Source: Anniella stebbinsi
Lineage: Eukaryota > Chordata > Lepidosauria > Squamata > Anniellidae
Assembly: GCA_029215795.1 (NCBI GenBank)
Contig: JARDYH010000002.1
Location: 276,466,310 to 276,530,309 of the forward strand
Direction: 5' to 3'
Length of the DNA stretch: 64,000 nt
Of this stretch, positions 11,471-22,272 are shown piece by piece. A program made the position numbers and the translations under genes. The notes beneath the pieces were generated by a model. That model saw only the letters and a list, made by a program, of their open reading frames with translations, had not been told where the DNA came from and did no database searches. Numbering within the stretch: the stretch's first letter is position 1; each line of letters begins with the position of its first letter.

Positions 11471-12064
11471 GTGGTTACCCAAACACAGAGCAGTTTTCTG
11501 ACGGGCAATCCCGTGGTGCAGAGAGGCACCGCTGCACCAAAAAGTGGAGCAGAGTACCTGCTCAATGGAACTCTGTCCCAAATTTTGGGGAGGAGCAGAC
11601 TCACTATGCACACCCGTAGTTTGCAGTATACACAATGCCCACAGGGGTGCCTTTGGAGGGAGTAGTACCTAATAAAGTTCTAAATATTTCTCCCCTTCTG
11701 CCCCTCAAAGAGGTATCACTGTGAACATCAGACAAACATTTTATAACACGCTCATTACTGTGCATTTACAGATGTTTGCACATTCTTTAGGCAACAACAA
11801 TGTCCAACTCCAGTGCGCCTTCTGTTCCTTCTTGCCTGTTTTCCATCACATGTTTTCCTTTTTATTCCGACTTTAAAAAAAATGGAATGTTCCACCATTT
11901 CCTGCTGTGTGCAGAAAAAGCAGCCTCTTAATGGGCCACGTGATCTTTGTTTACTTCCTCTTTCTTCTCCCGGTAGAAAGAGGAAGTCTCATGGAACAGG
12001 AGCGGGGGCGGAGAAGCGACAGTAGGAAACCGCGATTTCCCCCTGTCTGATGAGGCTCCAAGTA
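11471..12064. other. No recognisable feature
   Basis: Frames on both strands are short and mutually overlapping. I see no family match within the window. Confidence 0.35.
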
Positions 12065-12457
12065 TCAAAATGTCCCTGATGTTGTTTGTTCTTTTATAGG
12101 CAAAGACTGGTTCATTCTGAAAATTTTATTCAGCTCCCAATATTTCAAAATATTTCTTCTTTTGGACATGCTAGCTTTGTTATAAATTAAACTACATACT
12201 TGTTTACTCTTATCTTTCTGTTTTGTTCCTTCTTGTTTATCCTTGGTTCTCAAAATCTCACTGCATGTGGTGGAAAGTGCTCTCTCATGCACTTTGTAAA
12301 TAACTTCAACTGGGTAAACGCATCCAATAAAACTAGAGCAGTTGGTGCTCTGACTACCTCTCCAGGTGGAACAGCAATTATTGTGTGGTGTCCAAGTCGT
12401 GATGCATGTGAGCAACTTTACATTCAGACTATCACGTAAAGTTGTTGAAGCATACAA
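12065..12457 (-). other. Unidentified coding-like stretch
   Basis: A 130-codon frame is open on the minus strand. A second minus frame between about 12405 and 12245 is also open for about 50 codons and reads as an ordinary globular peptide (IIAVPPGEVVRAP then TALVLLDAFTQLKLF). The latter has a more natural composition than the longer frame. It may be a piece of a processed pseudogene or of a transposon protein. I do not recognise it. Confidence 0.25.
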
Positions 12458-13464
12458 CTAAGGGTTCTACCATCACTCTCCTTAGCACATATTGCAGAAG
12501 TCCATGAACTACTCAGAAAAACGTCAGTCAGCAACACTGAGAAGATGCAATGTTTTGCCACCATTAACTCCTAGGTTTGATAATGATCTCTAACCTGTGT
12601 TCAGCTGGACTTGACATGATTTTTCATCCACCTGCATTCTAGCTATCTTCCCTCTTTCTTCCCTGCCCTCAGCTCAGGTGTATACCAGGGAGCTACCCAG
12701 GTTCAGCTCAGAGGAAGGAGGAGTTTGGGTGCAGTCAAGTCAACTGCCCTAGTCATCATCAGCGGCACCAAAGAGAGGCAAGAGTGGCAAGCACCCCTCC
12801 AAACAAGGAGCTTGCCACCCCAGTTGCTGGACTCCTGTAATTACTTGAAAGAAAGGCACTTTTTCTAGCACTTTAACAGTTTTCTGAGGCCCTTGACTGA
12901 GCCAACAAAGGCTACGCATTTTGCAGCACTGACATTCTCTTCAAGATGCCAATAGGCCAGTGGCAATCCACTGAGGGGACAGCAGAAGCATCTGACGTAC
13001 AGGAGAGAGAAGTAATTGAGGAGACATGGACAGCTACATTGCTGGGGGTGGGCTAGAGCCTCTCCTGTTGTTGTTTCCGCAACCAGTCGGGCTGGGAATT
13101 GCTTGCTGCTCTGTTGTGCAATCATAGCCTTCCTTCTATCACTTTACTGAAAAAGTGGAATAAACCCTTTAATCTCTGCCCCCCACCAATCCAAACCATA
13201 CATTCTTCCTGTCTTTGGCTTTTGCATCTGTGCATATCATTCCCAGATTCCCTTTACTAAAACTATATTCTATATCAAAAATTTCATACCATTTATACAG
13301 TCCATATCTCCTTAGTTATATTTCATATATATGCCAGTGACTTCAAATCTATTGTATGTAAAATAAATTTCCCCCATATATCATTAAATATTAGTGGATC
13401 ATCTTTGCCTTGTAGTACTCATACCTTATGCATTATTTTTTTCACAGATTACAGTAGCCCATGG
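12458..13464. other. No recognisable feature
   Basis: Mixed-composition DNA with no frame above 90 codons and no repeat boundary that I can define. Confidence 0.4.
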
Positions 13465-13790
13465 CTGAATTCAGACTATTGTTCAGGAAACAATCATCAG
13501 TTGTTTTGACTATTGTGTTATCTGAATGCAGCCATAGTCAACACAGTGCTGATCCTAATCCACACCACAGTTGATTATTTATTACCATGTTGTGTGGGGA
13601 GTACCCCCTAGATGAACAACTGTAAAGTTGATTATTATCCCACCATTGATTATCGTGTTGTCTGAATTCAGACGACACAATAAGCAATGGAGGGGTAAAT
13701 AGCGAACCGACCTGGAGTTAAGCAGGTGGCACTCCCCACACAACACGTTGCTGCCTGCATTGCTCAGCAGCGGCAAATGCTCCAGTTGCG
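13465..13790. repeat. Inverted-repeat family E, second locus
   Basis: Reverse complement of much of 9617-9800. CATGTTGTGTGGGGAGTACCC at 13588-13608 mirrors 9678-9698, and GATCCTAATCCACACCACAG mirrors the other arm. Its end continues with GACGACACAATAAGCAATGG, the word that also flanks the first locus. Confidence 0.6.
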
Positions 13791-14640
13791 GATGTGACTG
13801 ACAGCCCACCTGCCATGTTGCCCGCCCTCCAACCATCGCAAGTCCTCCCAGAGGTATCCCAGCATACACTGCGGTCCGAAATCCATGGGCGCCGCCATCG
13901 AAACTGCAGGAGGACAAGCCTCTCAAAAACCATTGGATGCACAGAGCCACTGGGCGGGACACACCAGCCCTGGGTGGAGAAGCAGACAAGAGGAGTGGCC
14001 ACACCAACAGAACAGCTGCCCTACGCTCCGGCACACCCAGTGCCCCAATGGGATCAGGCAAGGGCTGGCAAGCTAGGCACCAGACAGGCACAAAGCATGC
14101 CTGCCCGATCCATCCCCCCACAATGCCCCACAGACCCATCCTTAGCTGAGGAAGGCAGAGCACGGCCAATGCACGGGCCAGCCATAGCCAACATGCACAC
14201 CCAGGCGCCAAAACCGGATGCAAGGCAGCCCATCCCCTGGGAGTGGCCCACACCCACCCTATTTGGGAGGCACGGCAGCTGCGAGGGCAACTGACGTCCC
14301 CGAGCCCCCACCCAAGACAACCTCCCCTGCTGCTGCTGCCTGCTGCCTTCCAGATCCTACCTGCGAGGAGAGCCCGCTGCCCTCCTTGCACAAGCCAAGG
14401 GACTTGGGGTTCACCCCCAAGGAGAACCTCACCGAATCCCCAACATTCCTCTTCCTGACTTAGCCCATTGAATGCCTGCTTGCCTGCTGCCTTCCAGATC
14501 CTACCTGCAAGGAGAACCTGCCACCCTCCTTGCACAAGCCAAGGGACTAGGAGTTCTCCCTGAAGGAGAACCCCCTGAGTCCCCACCGTTCCTGACTTTG
14601 CCTGTAGAATGCCTGCCTGCTGCTGCTGTGTTCCATACAA
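13791..14640. repeat. GC-rich segment with a 146-bp tandem duplication
   Basis: CTGCTGCCTTCCAGATCCTACCTGC begins near 14340 and again near 14486, each followed by a diverged CTTGCACAAGCCAAGGGACT. The GC richness keeps long frames open on both strands, including one of 352 codons. The proteins are low-complexity and cross a repeat boundary, so I do not call a gene. Confidence 0.55.
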
Positions 14641-14654
14641 TGCCTGCTATTCAA

Positions 14655-15150
14655 GTTAAGCCATGCCCTTGGGTCTCTGAAATGGGGGCGAATGTGTACA
14701 CCCCTTCTCTGTGCTCCTCACATTAGTGTGGGGTTTGTGGGGACACTGTATCTAATGAGACCCTGTGTCTGTGAAATGGGTGCGAATGTACACCCCTTCT
14801 GTGCGCTCCTCACATTAGTGTGGTGATTGTGCAGACAGGATGTAATGAGATAGCACTTTGCAATGGTCTTACTTACTTACTTACCCAGCACAATCCATTA
14901 ACAGTTCCATTTCAGTGAGTGACATGCCCCTGTGTCTATGATGTTCAGCCCTTTTGTATGCTTCCTAAGTTTGAGTTCAGTTTCTGCGAATGGGATCTAA
15001 TGAAAGCATTTTGGAGTTTGCTTTGCATGCAATGGTAACCCATTTTCCACAATTCCATTTCACTTAAACCATGCCCCTGTGTCTGCAAAAAGGGGTAGAG
15101 CAATGTACGGTCATTCAGCCCTTCAGTGCGCTCTCCAACTGGGGACATAC
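14655..15150 (+). repeat. Degenerate tandem modules
   Basis: Four diverged copies of a module containing CCC(T)GTGTCT, AATG, CACCCCTT and CGCTCCTCA words start near 14660, 14757, 14925 and 15069. The spacing is irregular, about 90-170 bp. A TTAC microsatellite lies at 14868-14883. Confidence 0.45.
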
Positions 15151-15375
15151 GTCTTCTTTCTTACCTGCCAAAATGTGCCCATGAGACACAAGACACAGGA
15201 CAGGAGTAATCTCACAGGTGAAAAATGACTTTTGAAGGCTTATTTACAAGTAACGCCTGCACCCCGTGTCTGAAATTCTGGGCACATGACTGGCCACATC
15301 CCATCTGCACTTCTACAAAGTTTTATGAGTCTGTCTTAAAAAGATACAGGCTTTTCCACCCCTCCAACATTGTCT
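15151..15375. other. No recognisable feature
   Basis: Short intervening DNA between the tandem modules and a family B fragment. Confidence 0.35.
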
Positions 15376-15529
15376 AAAAAGGACTAAAAGGCATCCGATC
15401 CAAAAATCAGATATCCGATTTTTGGATCGGAATTGGATCCAATCCGATCCCCGGACCCATCCGATCCGGGGGGAAAATTCCGATCCTGATCCGATCCCGA
15501 TCCAATTTTTTTGACAGTGCACATCCCTA
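15376..15529. mobile_element. Family B hAT-like element, right-end fragment
   Basis: Subterminal GATCCGAT-rich DNA ends in AGTGCACATCCCTA at 15529, the family B terminus. The left end is missing. It abuts a family C copy starting at 15530. Confidence 0.65.
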
Positions 15530-15930
15530 TTTTTTGCCTCCATTTCAGAAGTGCTGCAAGCGCTCCTCCCTTTCACTATTGTAGCTATACCAGTGGACTC
15601 TCTTTTTGCTCTCCTGCTGCTATTGCATCTGTCCCGCCCCACCCCTTCTCCTTCCCCCTCCAGTTCCTTGGTTCTTGTCATTGATGGACATCGTGATGGA
15701 TGTGGCAGCCTCCTCCCCTCGCTCATTGCAACTCCTATTAGAATTTACAAAAATGCTTACATCTGTGTAATTTTTAAACATAGCATGGTGATAGGTCTTA
15801 AGGAGGATTCTAGACCTGCCAAGTTTGAATCAGATTGGTTCAATGTTTGATTTTTAAGATTTTTTAAATTCCCCCCTTCAAACCATTCTCCTGAGACTCC
15901 ATCAATGTGAAATTCCACCTGTTTGCATTT
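15530..15930 (+). repeat. Family C repeat, second long copy
   Basis: Co-linear with 1725-2160, including AGTGCTGCAAGCGCTCCTCC, CTTACATCTGTGTAATTTTT and AAGTTTGAATCAGATTGGTT. It diverges after about 15930. Confidence 0.7.
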
Positions 15931-16504
15931 GTGTACTTAAGGGTTTAAGGGATTATGGGATTAGGGAAAGTCAACAACCTTGCATATGGGTTCCTTCCCT
16001 GCCCTAATTCTTATTTTCCCATGTTATTTTATTATTATTATTTCTGCGCAAATGCAATGGAATGCAATTCTTGTAGGCTGAAATAGTGTAATGATACAAT
16101 AGTGCAATGGTGTATTTAAGGGATTAAGGGATTAAGGGTTTAGGGGAAGTCAACCTATCCTGTTTTCAACTAAGTATTGTTGCACTGTAAACCACCACCA
16201 CCCTTTCCCTGTGCATTTTCTGCATTACTTTTTAAGTGAAAATATACCCTTAGACACGCCTGCCCTCAACAAAGAATGGGTTGGTCTGATAGAGTGCAAG
16301 GACAGCAATACATGGGAGGGAGGCGCACATTTATTTAGCATAGAAGGAAAAAAACAGACTTTGCATGTTCCAAAATGAAACAAAAAATGGAGGAGAAGAA
16401 GCAAAATGAATTTAGGACAGGGATGACTTCATGTGAGTACTGTGCTGCAAAACCATACACCAGGCATAGCAACTGTGTGATAAATTGCTGTAGTTGGGTT
16501 TGTT
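15931..16504. repeat. Old repeat DNA, partly shared with 9345-9620
   Basis: The segment 16330-16500 matches 9410-9620. Before it, two GGGATTA/GGGTTTA-rich runs (about 15949-15970 and 16110-16146) each precede AAGTCAAC, giving a diverged direct repeat. There is no coding signal. Confidence 0.45.
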
Positions 16505-17295
16505 CACGTTTGTTCAGCGGGTGGCAGCGGATGGCCCCAGGAGGTAAGGAGGACCACAAGGGGGAGGAGGAGAGGGGCCCACTTACCTGCCGGGGCATCT
16601 TCTTCCTTCACCTGCCATAGATCTACTGAGCACTAGGCTTCGCAGCCTAGTGCTCAGTAGATCTACGGCAGGTGAAGGCGGCGGATGGCCCCGCAGGTTG
16701 GGAAGATCGCCAGGGAGGCTTACCTGCCAGGGCCCCTCCCCTACCATCTGCTGCCGCCCAGGCGGCAGCGGATGGCAGCAGATGGACCTGCAGGTAAGGG
16801 AGATCATGAGGGGGAGGAGGGAGGGGGCTCCCTTTTACCTGCTGGGGCCATCCACTGCTGTCCACTGGTGCCCACGGGCGCCAGCGGATGGCAGCGGACG
16901 GCCCCGGGAAGTAAGGAGCTTGAAGGGGAGGAGGAGGCTTATCTGCCGGGGTCATCTGCTGCCGTCCGCTGGCACTCATGGGATGGGAGCAGAAGGCCCC
17001 TGCAAGTAAGAAGCACAAGGGGGGAGGGACAGGGAGGGGGGAGTTATGCCCCCACTCACCCCCCTTCCACCATTTTTCCCCATAGACTTGCATTGGGGGA
17101 ATGCTTTCTTTCCCCCAATGCAAGACTACGGGGGAAAATGGCGGCCGATCCGAAAATCGGACATCTGATTTTCGGATCAGGATCGGGTCCAATCCGATCC
17201 GGAGGACCTCCAATTTTGTTCTGATCTGATCCAGAACAAAATTGGAGGTCCCAATCCAGTCCCGATCCGATCCAGGGGGGCCGTGCACACACCTA
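16505..17295. mobile_element. Family B hAT-like element abutting another
   Basis: It ends CCGTGCACACACCTA at 17295. Family B hallmarks are visible: nested palindromes, a CAGGTAAGG word near 16793, a hairpin of CCCCCAATGCAAG and its inverse near 17095-17125, and GATCCGAT subterminal repeats. The left boundary is approximate because no left terminus is preserved. The following element starts directly at 17296 with a family B interior word, so this copy probably inserted into its neighbour. Confidence 0.6.
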
Positions 17296-17980
17296 CTGTT
17301 TAGCAGTAGTACAGGGCGACGGAGGTGGGGAAGGCCGCAAATAAGGAACGCGAGTGGGGGAGGGAAGGGAGGGAGGGGTCCCCAGTGGTCCCTCCTTACC
17401 TGCGGCCTTCCCCGCCACCACCGCCACCCCGTACTACTGCTAAACAGACTTTCCAGCCTGTTCAACAGTACAGAGCCACGCTGAGTGATGACGACATCAC
17501 TTGGTGCTTCTCTGTACTGATGAACTGGCTGGAAAGCCTGTTTAGCAGTAGTACAGGGCAGCAGCAGAGGCAGTGGCAGAGGTGGCGGAGGAGGAGGTGG
17601 AGGTGGAGGCGGTGGCAGAGGCGGTGGAGGCAGTGACAGAGGCGGCGATGGAGGCGGTAGCGACGACAACGGAGGCAGTGGTGGTGGCAGGTAAGGTGCG
17701 CGAGTGGGAGGAGGGAGTGCAAGTGAGGGGAGGGAGGGAGTGCCGGCCCAGTGTTTTTCCCCATAGGCTTGCATTGGGGAAAAGCTTTTTCCCCCAATGC
17801 AAGCCTATGAGGAAAACACCTGAAATGGAGGTCCATAATTGGATCAGAACTTCCGATATTTATGGGATATTGGATCCGATCAAATTTGGGTACCCCCCAA
17901 TATGATCGGATCTGATATTTTTAATATCAGAAATTCCGATCTGCTTCCAATTCCGATATTTCTGGCCGTGCACATCCGTA
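17296..17980. mobile_element. Family B hAT-like element, 3' portion
   Basis: The interior CTGTTTAGCAGTAGTACAGG is repeated at 17296 and 17537, and the element ends GGCCGTGCACATCCGTA at 17980. It contains a GGNGGN-rich stretch at 17560-17692 and the usual hairpin around 17765-17810. The next bases, GTCATTTGTATGCATGCA, are family A interior, so this B copy appears to have landed in an A element whose left half is gone. Confidence 0.6.
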
Positions 17981-18090
17981 GTCATTTGTATGCATGCAAC
18001 ACCTGGTGAGATTCCTTCATTATCACAACAGTTAAAGCTGCAGAAGCCCTGCCCTTTTTTGTACCTGGTCTATACAAGAGTGGCCTATGA
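17981..18090. mobile_element. Family A fragment
   Basis: Matches the family A interior (GCAACACCTGGTGAGATTCC then ACAGTTAAAGCTGCAG) and lacks both ends. Confidence 0.65.
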
Positions 18091-18870
18091 TTTCATTTAA
18101 GGTGTCTCCCCCCCACAATGTTAAGGAGGTTGAGGATTAAGTATATTTTCTTAGAAAGGCTATGCTTGCTGAATCTGCAGCTACTATTATACGAAGCTGC
18201 AAAGGATGGCTATACAACTTTCATAGCACCTGATCTTGGTCAACCATGGTGGACTCAGTGAGTCTACCCTCTGAACCATCCCCCCCCAACTACCTCTGTA
18301 CCTAGAAAGTTTCCACCCCTTTGGAGGTATGGTGTGTTGGAGGTGAGCAGGAAAACATTCAAAAAGGGTTCACCTCCAGCAACGGATAGACCCTGTGGAG
18401 GAGAGAAGTTTATCCCTTTCTCGTCAAATCTACCCTCACTGGCCAAGTTCAGCTTTTTCCAACCGCTTGGAAATAAATTACATTATCTTTCCTTTTCACT
18501 TACTCAGCATGAGAGAAAGAGAGGTGCGGAATTGGAAATTGTTTTTGGATGACTTTTTTTTTTTTTAAGTCATCGCAAAAAATTTTTAAAAGTCAGTGTA
18601 GATACATCTACTCAGAAATAAATCACATTGTATTGAATTGTACTTACTTCCCCTACACCTGCCTTCCCAATTCTCTCCTTTGCCAGATACTTGTTGATGT
18701 CACATATGCAGAAAATAATGCGGTGTAATTGAAAGCCTGCATTTTTCTTTAGTCCATTTGTCTTGGAGGACGATGAAAGATGTTTTGGGGCAGAGGAACA
18801 ATTTAAGAATGGCCTCACCTTTTCATCCCACAGCACATGCTTATTAGTAGTGTTGAATTGTGGACATTTA
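18091..18870. other. No recognisable feature
   Basis: Mixed DNA. A fragment of the dispersed GAGTAA/CCCATTGAA-type motif is possible near 18605-18650. Nothing else is supported. Confidence 0.35.
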
Positions 18871-19219
18871 GGTCCCCTCTACAAGGATTCGCTTTTGCGC
18901 CCGGTTAGGCGATTATGTGCATAATTGCTGAAGCGCATTTACGCCTAATACCTCTGCACGAGAGGCGGCGAGAGGCGGCGAAGCGCATTAAGGGATGACC
19001 AAAATGCGCTTTACAAGTAGTTAATGCACATAAGCGCTTGTTCACATAGTCAAAATGCGCTTTAACGGCCGGAGCAAAATAAAACTCGCTGTTTAACTCG
19101 CATTCGATAATGCGCATAATCGGACAGGTAACGCGCCTCTATGCCCGATTTGCACTCTGTTCTTGTAGAGGTAAATTTTTTTAAGTGCCTTGAAAGAGCA
19201 TTAAACCTCTCTTGTAGAG
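18871..19219. mobile_element. Family D inverted-repeat DNA element, copy 1
   Basis: The outer sequences CCCCTCTACAAG (18874) and CTTGTAGAGGCAGCC (19212) are inverted. The interior is dense in GCGCATT/AATGCGC words on both strands (18932, 18984, 19007, 19051, 19110). It matches 59313-59672 in inverted order. No coding frame and no clear target duplication, so the superfamily is open. Confidence 0.6.
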
Positions 19220-20580
19220 GCAGCCTTAGATGGTATTCATATTACCCTTATCTTCTTATGTGTAACCTCAGTTGGGGATTTATTCTTATTTGCATTATGG
19301 AATGTTTTGCAGTAACTATAACGAGTTTCTAAAGAAGTTGCGGCAAAACAGGTGCAAAATACAGAGTCCTGTGAAAGCTTTATCTCGCTCAGCATTTCAC
19401 TAAATGCATGCAACTGTTATGATTATATGCATTTTATGTTACATGTCCCAACCCTCTTGTAATTTCTTTTGTGTTGACATATTATATTAGTATGTTTACC
19501 CCATTAACCTGGTTGTTATTTTCACTTTGTACAGTTATGTGCTGTTTAGCATTGTCTTTGTTTGTTACTTACAACTGCCGCCTCTGGTTTTGTACTTCCA
19601 TTTGTCTGGTAGCAGCATTTTCCCCAGGCATAAACTGTTTAGCTGACAACTTGTGCCATGGGGGAGCAAATCCGAAATGATGAAAATCCAGTTTTAAACT
19701 GAATTGCCTCAGAAAGCTTCTCCATGTAGATGGGGCCCAAACTTTGTTGCACTTCAATGAAATTATTGGAGGTTCTTTTAGCTTCTAGCCAGTGCCACCT
19801 GCAAATTTGAGGGGGCCGTGCCCTGAACAAAGTGGGCCTGCACTGTTTCCCCTGATGGCAGCACCAATGCTAGGGCCCAGGAGCCGCCATTTTAGTTTCA
19901 CACAATGTCCACTGCTGTGTCCTGATCCACATCTGGAAGACAGACCAGGTGACACAGAGTGTCCTACTGCTGTTTGCCCTTCCTTGGTAACTTTCCTCTG
20001 CTACCAGGTAGAAATCTTTTCCCCCTGGCAGATAATATGTACCCTCCCAAAATGTAAGCCAGATGTGAATTGGGAATGGAGGGACTTCTTTGCTGGCTCT
20101 GGTCCTGGTCAGTGCAGCAGTTAACATGGAGTAGGCACTAAGCCATTAAATGGTTTGGAATGTCCCTACCTGCTCTGCTGGCTATTGCAGTTCCTTGCAG
20201 TTGGTTACTGGGATGTGTTGGGCTGGGTATATATAATGTTTCTGGTGCAATCACCACTGACGCCACAGACCAAAAGCCACAGGCTAAGAGTCGAAAACTC
20301 TTTGGCTCTTGCTCTTGGTCCCCGCCAAAGGTTTTTATTTCTTCCAAGGTGCAAACATAAATACCTGGAGGAATGTGGAAAGAGACAAACAGCTTCAACT
20401 GGTTTGCCCAGATGGAAAACAGGCTCTTCTCCCAGCAACAGGATCCATCCCAAACAGCTTGCTTGGACTCTGCCAAAGCAAATTTGCACAGCTCTGACTC
20501 TCATCAAGTCTGAGACCCTCTGGGAAGGGGGTTTAAACCTTGCTCCCATTCTTTCCCCCCACTTTTTTTTTTTTTTTTTT
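19220..20580. other. Unassigned DNA ending in a T-run
   Basis: Several frames of 100-200 codons overlap on both strands between 19792 and 20594 without recognisable motifs. A TATATATAA box lies near 20228 and a T-run at about 20563-20582. It could be an old retroelement terminus, but I cannot support that. Confidence 0.3.
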
Positions 20581-20719
20581 TTGCAAAATGCCACACTATT
20601 GTCTGGGAAAGAAGCGCTCCCGGTTCACTTACAGCAGATTAAGCGTGTTCCAGTGATCCATTCAGTAAAAATACTCACACACCAGCGGTTTGTGTTTAGT
20701 ATAAGCCTTTTACTGAGGT

Positions 20720-20750
<31 letters not shown>

Positions 20751-21100
20751 CAGCAGTATGGTCCATCAAATATAATACAGGTTCCAGGAAGGTTTCCACA
20801 TCACATAGCATATCCGTCCATCCTCATATCATCATATAACCAGCCTCTCTCCTAACTCCATCTGATATTTACAGTTTATATACAGTTGACTGGACAATGA
20901 CTAAGCACTAATCAAATAGAAAAAACTCACAGGGAAAAACCCACTATCTCTCTGACCTTTTCAGCAGTAGATAGAAAAAACTATTCCCTTGCTAATTGAT
21001 ACCAGGTGCACTAGTCAGTCCTCTAGACACTTTTCAACTGTCCAGTTCTTTTATTCATCTTAAGGGAAATTTTCCCTGACAACTATACATGCTTAATGAG
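20581..21100. other. Unassigned DNA with a TA microsatellite
   Basis: A (TA)n tract lies at 20724-20750. The rest has no frame above 70 codons and no repeat boundary I can define. Confidence 0.4.
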
Positions 21101-21180
21101 CCACCCAGAGAGCTTCAGCTATTGGGCAGTATAGGAATTAAATAAATATATCAATCAATCAATCAATCAATCAATCAGTC
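21101..21180 (+). mobile_element. LINE (L2/CR1-type) 3' tip with AATC tail
   Basis: GAGCCACCCAGAGAGCTTCAG followed by GGCAGTATAGGAATTAAATAAATA and an (AATC)n tail is the typical 3' end of squamate L2/CR1-type LINEs. Only the tip is present. Confidence 0.55.
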
Positions 21181-21669
21181 ATCAGTGTTCAGTTTGGTCC
21201 TCAGCCTCTGAAATGGAGATTTGCTGTGCATGCACCTAGCCAAAGCTGGCAATACAATTTACCAGTGTCCACCTATAAGTTGTCCACATCCTCATATTTA
21301 CTATAAGGCTTCTAGCACCAGACATGGGGGGGGGGGGCAATAAGTACATCTGAATAATAAGCTCTAATGTCCAGGGGACTTTGTTGAACCAGGGTCAGCA
21401 AGCCCCATTGCTCCATTGACTTTAGTAGAGCTGGAGAAAGGGTGATCAGCCAAAAACAAAGGCTGAAGGAGGGGGCTGGGGGAGGCACACCAGCACTAAA
21501 GATTCATGGGGCAAAAGGATCCATGACAGTGGTGGGTTGCCTTCTTCCTCCAGCCATTTTTGACAGCCAATGGAGTGATATTGCTGCATTGACTTTAATA
21601 GAGGTATAAAAAACCAAAAGGAGGAGAGCATCAGAGTCAGGACAGAAAAAAGGGGAGAAACAGGTTCTC
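21181..21669. other. No recognisable feature
   Basis: A G-run occurs near 21328-21337. Otherwise there is nothing I can assign. Confidence 0.4.
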
Positions 21670-21910
21670 AGGATGCTTAAAATACTTTATTTCAAAGACC
21701 AACACATTTTGGCCTGTGTTGTTTTAAAGGGCTTCTTCAGGAGGTTGATAAGAGATGTCTGCAGAAACACTCCTAACAAGAGTCACCATTAATTATCGTA
21801 GGAGATGATCTTCTTGTTAGGGGTATTTCTGCAGACATCTCTTATCAAACCCCTGAAGGCCTTTAAAACAACACAGGCCGAAACGCGTTGGGCTTTGAAA
21901 TAAAGTAGTT
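21670..21910. mobile_element. Head-to-head pair resembling a Penelope-type terminus
   Basis: 21670-21785 is inverted at 21795-21910, with AGAGATGTCTGCAGAAA and CTTTAAAACAACACAGGCC on both arms. Each arm contains a CTGAAG(A) word, a short stem, GAAA-like bases and flanking complementary sequence in the order of a hammerhead ribozyme. Penelope-like elements are known to carry such motifs and to form inverted partial copies. I assign the class on this pattern only. Confidence 0.4.
21845..21898 (+). ncRNA. Hammerhead-ribozyme-like fold (degenerate)
   Basis: Stem I is TCAAACCC (21845-21852) with GGGCTTTGA (21890-21898), one base bulged. The core word CTGAAG is at 21853-21858. Stem II is GGCCT (21858-21862) with AGGCC (21875-21879). 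GAAAC follows at 21880-21884. The expected A at the end of the CTGANGA box is absent here but present in the opposite-strand arm at 21734-21740. It is probably inactive as it stands. Confidence 0.38.
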
Positions 21911-22272
21911 TACTAGAGGTGTGGACAGATGTTTCCTGCCAAAAACTAGCTGAGGAAGGCAAGTAAAGAGAGAATCCAGAGAACGTTGTGGCAAGAAAAG
22001 AGAATCCACGGGGTAGTTATAATATTTTTACTTTCCACTGCCATTTGTGGTGGTGCCCAGAACACTTTTCCAAATTGTCAAATGTCCATGGGCCCCAGAA
22101 GATTGACTACCGCTGTTCTGGAACATGTCAGAACCACTAGATTCCAATAAAGCTCCTATGATTTACCATTCAGTAAGACAATGTGATTAATAACTGTTTC
22201 ATTTCAGAGCTGAGCTGACATATATTCAGCACTTTGTCCTGCTGAAACATCTATGCAAAATGGTCTTCCTTG
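21911..22272. other. No recognisable feature
   Basis: No frame or repeat boundary is evident. Confidence 0.4.

Noticed and set aside
12065..12457. Calling a named processed pseudogene
   Set aside because: Two frames look coding-like, but I recognise neither and will not assign a gene name.
13582..14640. A 352-codon minus-strand open frame
   Set aside because: It is GC-rich and low-complexity, has equally long antisense frames, and runs through the family E repeat at 13582-13790 and a tandem duplication, so it is not a gene.
15949..16146. GGGATTA/GGGTTTA runs as interstitial telomere repeats
   Set aside because: The runs are short, irregular and mixed with other words; they are part of a diverged direct repeat rather than TTAGGG arrays.
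16647..17774. A 375-codon minus-strand frame rich in Pro/Ser/Leu
   Set aside because: It crosses the junction of two family B elements, and its proline-rich runs are the reverse of GGAGG/GGNGGN repeats.
20155..20775. A 206-codon plus-strand frame
   Set aside because: It includes a T-run read as poly-Phe and a TA microsatellite read as Ile/Tyr repeats, and overlaps open frames on the other strand.
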